A stretch of DNA of 6,853 nucleotides. It comes from Deltaproteobacteria bacterium. Lineage in GTDB: Bacteria > Desulfobacterota > Desulfarculia > Desulfarculales > Desulfarculaceae. The position numbers were made by a program, and so were the translations under genes. The notes below the pieces were generated by a model. It was not told the DNA's origin and made no database searches. It saw only the letters and a program-made list of their open reading frames with translations. The stretch is taken from contig JAKAGJ010000110.1 in NCBI GenBank assembly GCA_021815655.1, positions 1-6,853 on the forward strand. Direction: 5' to 3'. This document shows positions 5,446 to 6,853 of the stretch, in pieces (positions within the stretch are counted from its first letter, which is position 1; each line of letters starts with the position of its first letter).

Positions 5446-5531
5446 GTAAAATAATAAAAGTAAAAATAGAAAAAGGGCTGGCCGGGACGCTGCCCGTTGC
5501 CCTTGATTCTATTCAACTCGCCGTTGTCCAT
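5415..5531 (-). CDS. Mixed Phe/Tyr leader peptide (FFYFYFYYF)
   Basis: 38 codons, ATG at 5531, TAG ending at 5415. AAGGAAAG (5546-5539) places AGGA 10 nt from the ATG. The peptide starts MDNGELNRIKGNGQRPGQP, then has F20-F21-Y22-F23-Y24-F25-Y26-Y27-F28: nine aromatic codons in a row, five Phe and four Tyr (5474-5448). The following TAVCP codons encode the antiterminator strand. It precedes DAHP synthase, pheA and tyrA, whose end products are exactly Phe and Tyr. It is best read as a ribosome-stalling sensor, analogous to PheL of E. coli but responding to two amino acids. No family name is assigned. Confidence 0.92.
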   Translation of the reverse strand: MDNGELNRIKGNGQRPGQPFFYFYFYYFTAVCPVPGEV

Positions 5532-5566
5532 GTGCGGTCTTTCCTTAAGCCAATCTACTGGGGCTA

Positions 5567-5595
5567 ACTAAACACCGCTTTCAATTCCCTGTCAA
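5567..5595 (-). promoter_or_regulatory. Sigma70-type promoter for the Phe/Tyr leader and aroF-pheA-tyrA
   Basis: TTGACA (5595-5590, perfect -35) with a 17-bp spacer to TTTAGT (5572-5567, 4 of 6 to the -10 consensus). Predicted start is near 5560, about 29 nt before the leader ATG. The 54 bp between the aroQ stop and the -35 show no clear terminator, so readthrough from aroC-aroQ into the leader is also possible. Confidence 0.75.
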
Positions 5596-5649
5596 GCGGC
5601 AAAATGGGCCTCGCACGATTTTTACCAGCTATATTGCAGCCATCGCGCC

Positions 5650-6084
5650 CTAGCCGCGCCGGCAGCGATGAAACCACAACAGGGCCAGCACGTAGGAGTG
5701 CCAGCCGAAGCCGGCGACGGAGCCGGCGCAGACGTCGGCCAACAGCGACACCCGGCGGAACTCCTCGCGGGCCTGGGGATTGGTCAGATGCACCTCCACC
5801 ACCGGCACCCCGCAGGAAAGCACGGCGTCGCGCAGGGCCACGCTGGTGTGGGTGTAGGCCCCGGCGTTGAGTATCACCCCCTGGCTCTCGCGGCCGGCGC
5901 GCTGGATGATGTCCACCAGCTCGCCCTCATGGTTGGATTGCAGGCACTCCACCACCATGCCCAGTTCCGAGCCCAGGTCGCGCAGCTCGCCCTCGATCCA
6001 GGTCAGGGTCTTGTCGCCGTAGAGTCCGGGCTCGCGTTTGCCCAGCAGATTGAGGTTGGGGCCGTTGACAACCATGATGCGCAT
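5650..6084 (-). CDS. aroQ: 3-dehydroquinate dehydratase, type II
   Basis: 144 residues, typical for the small dodecameric type II enzyme that converts 3-dehydroquinate to 3-dehydroshikimate. Motifs visible are VVNGPNLNLLGKREPGLYG (5-23), including the flexible-loop Arg17 and catalytic Tyr22, then LNAGAYTHTSVALRDAV (72-88, Asn73), VEVHLTNP (96-103, His99), EEFRRVS (107-113, Arg110) and GFGWHSY near the C-terminus. AAGGAG lies 8 nt before the ATG. The gene begins 18 nt after the aroC stop, so the two are probably co-transcribed. The basic C-terminal tail FHRCRRG is slightly unusual but short. It is unrelated to the AroQ chorismate mutase domain that shares the name. Confidence 0.97.
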   Translation of the reverse strand: MRIMVVNGPNLNLLGKREPGLYGDKTLTWIEGELRDLGSELGMVVECLQSNHEGELVDIIQRAGRESQGVILNAGAYTHTSVALRDAVLSCGVPVVEVHLTNPQAREEFRRVSLLADVCAGSVAGFGWHSYVLALLWFHRCRRG

Positions 6085-6102
6085 GGACCAAGCTCCTTGG
6101 GT

Positions 6103-6853
6103 TTAGCCGGTGATGGTTGAGGCCCGCTGGGCCAGCCAGGCGTCGGCCAGCACCAGGGCGGCCATGGCCTCGGCCACGGGGGCGATGCGCGGGCACAGGC
6201 AGGGGTCGTGACGCCCCTTGATCTCTATGCTGGCCGGGCGTCCTTGCAGGTCGATGGTCTGTTGGGGCTGGGCGATGGAGGGCGTGGGCTTGACCGCCAG
6301 GCGCAAGAGGATGTCCTGGCCGCTGGAGATGCCGCCCAGGATGCCGCCGGCGTGGTTGGTCAAAAAGCCCTTGGCGTCTATCTGGTCATTGTTGGCCGAG
6401 CCTCGGCGGCTGGCCACGGCGAAGCCGTCGCCCACCTCCAGGCCCTTGACCCCGCCGATGCCGAGCATGGCCCCGCCCAGGAGGGCGTCCAGCTTGTCCG
6501 CCACCGGGTCGCCCAGGCCGGCGGGCACGCCCGTGACCAACACCTCCACCACCCCGCCCACGCTGTCGCCGGCGGCTGAAGCGGCGCGCACCTCCTGGGC
6601 CATGGCCTCGGCCAGGGCCGGGTCGGGGCAGCGCAGGGGATCGCCCTCGGCAAAGGCCAGGTCCCGGGCCTGGGCACGCACAGTGCCCACCTGCGCGGTG
6701 TAGGCCTGGATGCTCACCCCCAGGGGCGCCAGCAGGGCCCGGGCCACGGCCCCGGCGGCCACCCGCCCCACGGTCTCGCGCCCCGAGGCGCGGCCGCCGC
6801 CGGGCTGGGGACTGACCCCGTACTTGTGGAAGTAGGTATAGTCGAGATCGGAA
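6103..6853 (-). CDS. aroC: Chorismate synthase, N-terminus cut by window edge
   Basis: 249 residues of the C-terminal part are present; roughly the first hundred residues lie beyond the window. The enzyme makes chorismate from EPSP using reduced FMN, the last common step before the Phe, Tyr and Trp branches. Family signatures are YGVSPQPGGGRASGRETVGRVAAGA near the start of the fragment (positions about 6738-6818), then GSANNDQIDAKGF and the block GGILGGISSGQDI followed by KPTPSI. GISSG replaces the commoner GISNG. It ends with TAA 18 nt before aroQ, with the aroQ RBS in between. No frameshift or internal stop is visible. Confidence 0.97.
   Translation of the reverse strand, partial: SDLDYTYFHKYGVSPQPGGGRASGRETVGRVAAGAVARALLAPLGVSIQAYTAQVGTVRAQARDLAFAEGDPLRCPDPALAEAMAQEVRAASAAGDSVGGVVEVLVTGVPAGLGDPVADKLDALLGGAMLGIGGVKGLEVGDGFAVASRRGSANNDQIDAKGFLTNHAGGILGGISSGQDILLRLAVKPTPSIAQPQQTIDLQGRPASIEIKGRHDPCLCPRIAPVAEAMAALVLADAWLAQRASTITG

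Overview
The window is a compact, GC-rich chromosomal block of aromatic amino acid biosynthesis genes, all transcribed on the minus strand. In transcription order (high to low coordinates) it reads: aroC (5' end cut by the window), aroQ, a roughly 400-nt leader region, a class I-beta DAHP synthase (aroF), pheA (chorismate mutase-prephenate dehydratase), tyrA (prephenate dehydrogenase), a second roughly 400-nt leader region, trpD, trpC, and the first ten codons of trpF. Gene content, protein sequence style and heavy G/C third-position bias suggest a high-GC deltaproteobacterium (Desulfobacterota). That taxonomic placement is inference only. No mobile elements, CRISPR arrays, tRNAs or rRNAs are visible.

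The enzymes are ordinary. The interest lies in the two long non-coding gaps, which both read as ribosome-mediated transcription attenuators.

The first gap (5254-5649) has a sigma70-type promoter and an SD-preceded 38-codon leader ORF. That ORF carries an uninterrupted nine-codon Phe/Tyr run, FFYFYFYYF. Next come a perfect 12-bp antiterminator pairing and two back-to-back intrinsic terminators just ahead of aroF. This leader would let shortage of either Phe or Tyr switch on the DAHP synthase, pheA and tyrA.

The second gap (1884-2291) begins with a promoter whose -35 hexamer overlaps the tyrA stop codon. It holds a 24-codon leader with three Trp codons (W7, W10, W12) and a 17-bp terminator with a T5 tract. 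Downstream of that terminator, and still ahead of trpD, is a second SD-preceded ORF of 30 codons with three consecutive Trp codons (WWW) and its own set of mutually exclusive hairpins. The second set ends in a less convincing terminator. This looks like two trp attenuators in series on one operon.

Working model: aroC-aroQ deliver chorismate-pathway steps. The Phe/Tyr leader gates entry into the pathway and both the Phe and Tyr branches. The trp leaders gate the Trp branch, whether transcription starts at the internal promoter or reads through from tyrA, since no terminator separates tyrA from the trp leader. trpE and trpG are not between the trp leader and trpD, so anthranilate synthase must be encoded elsewhere.
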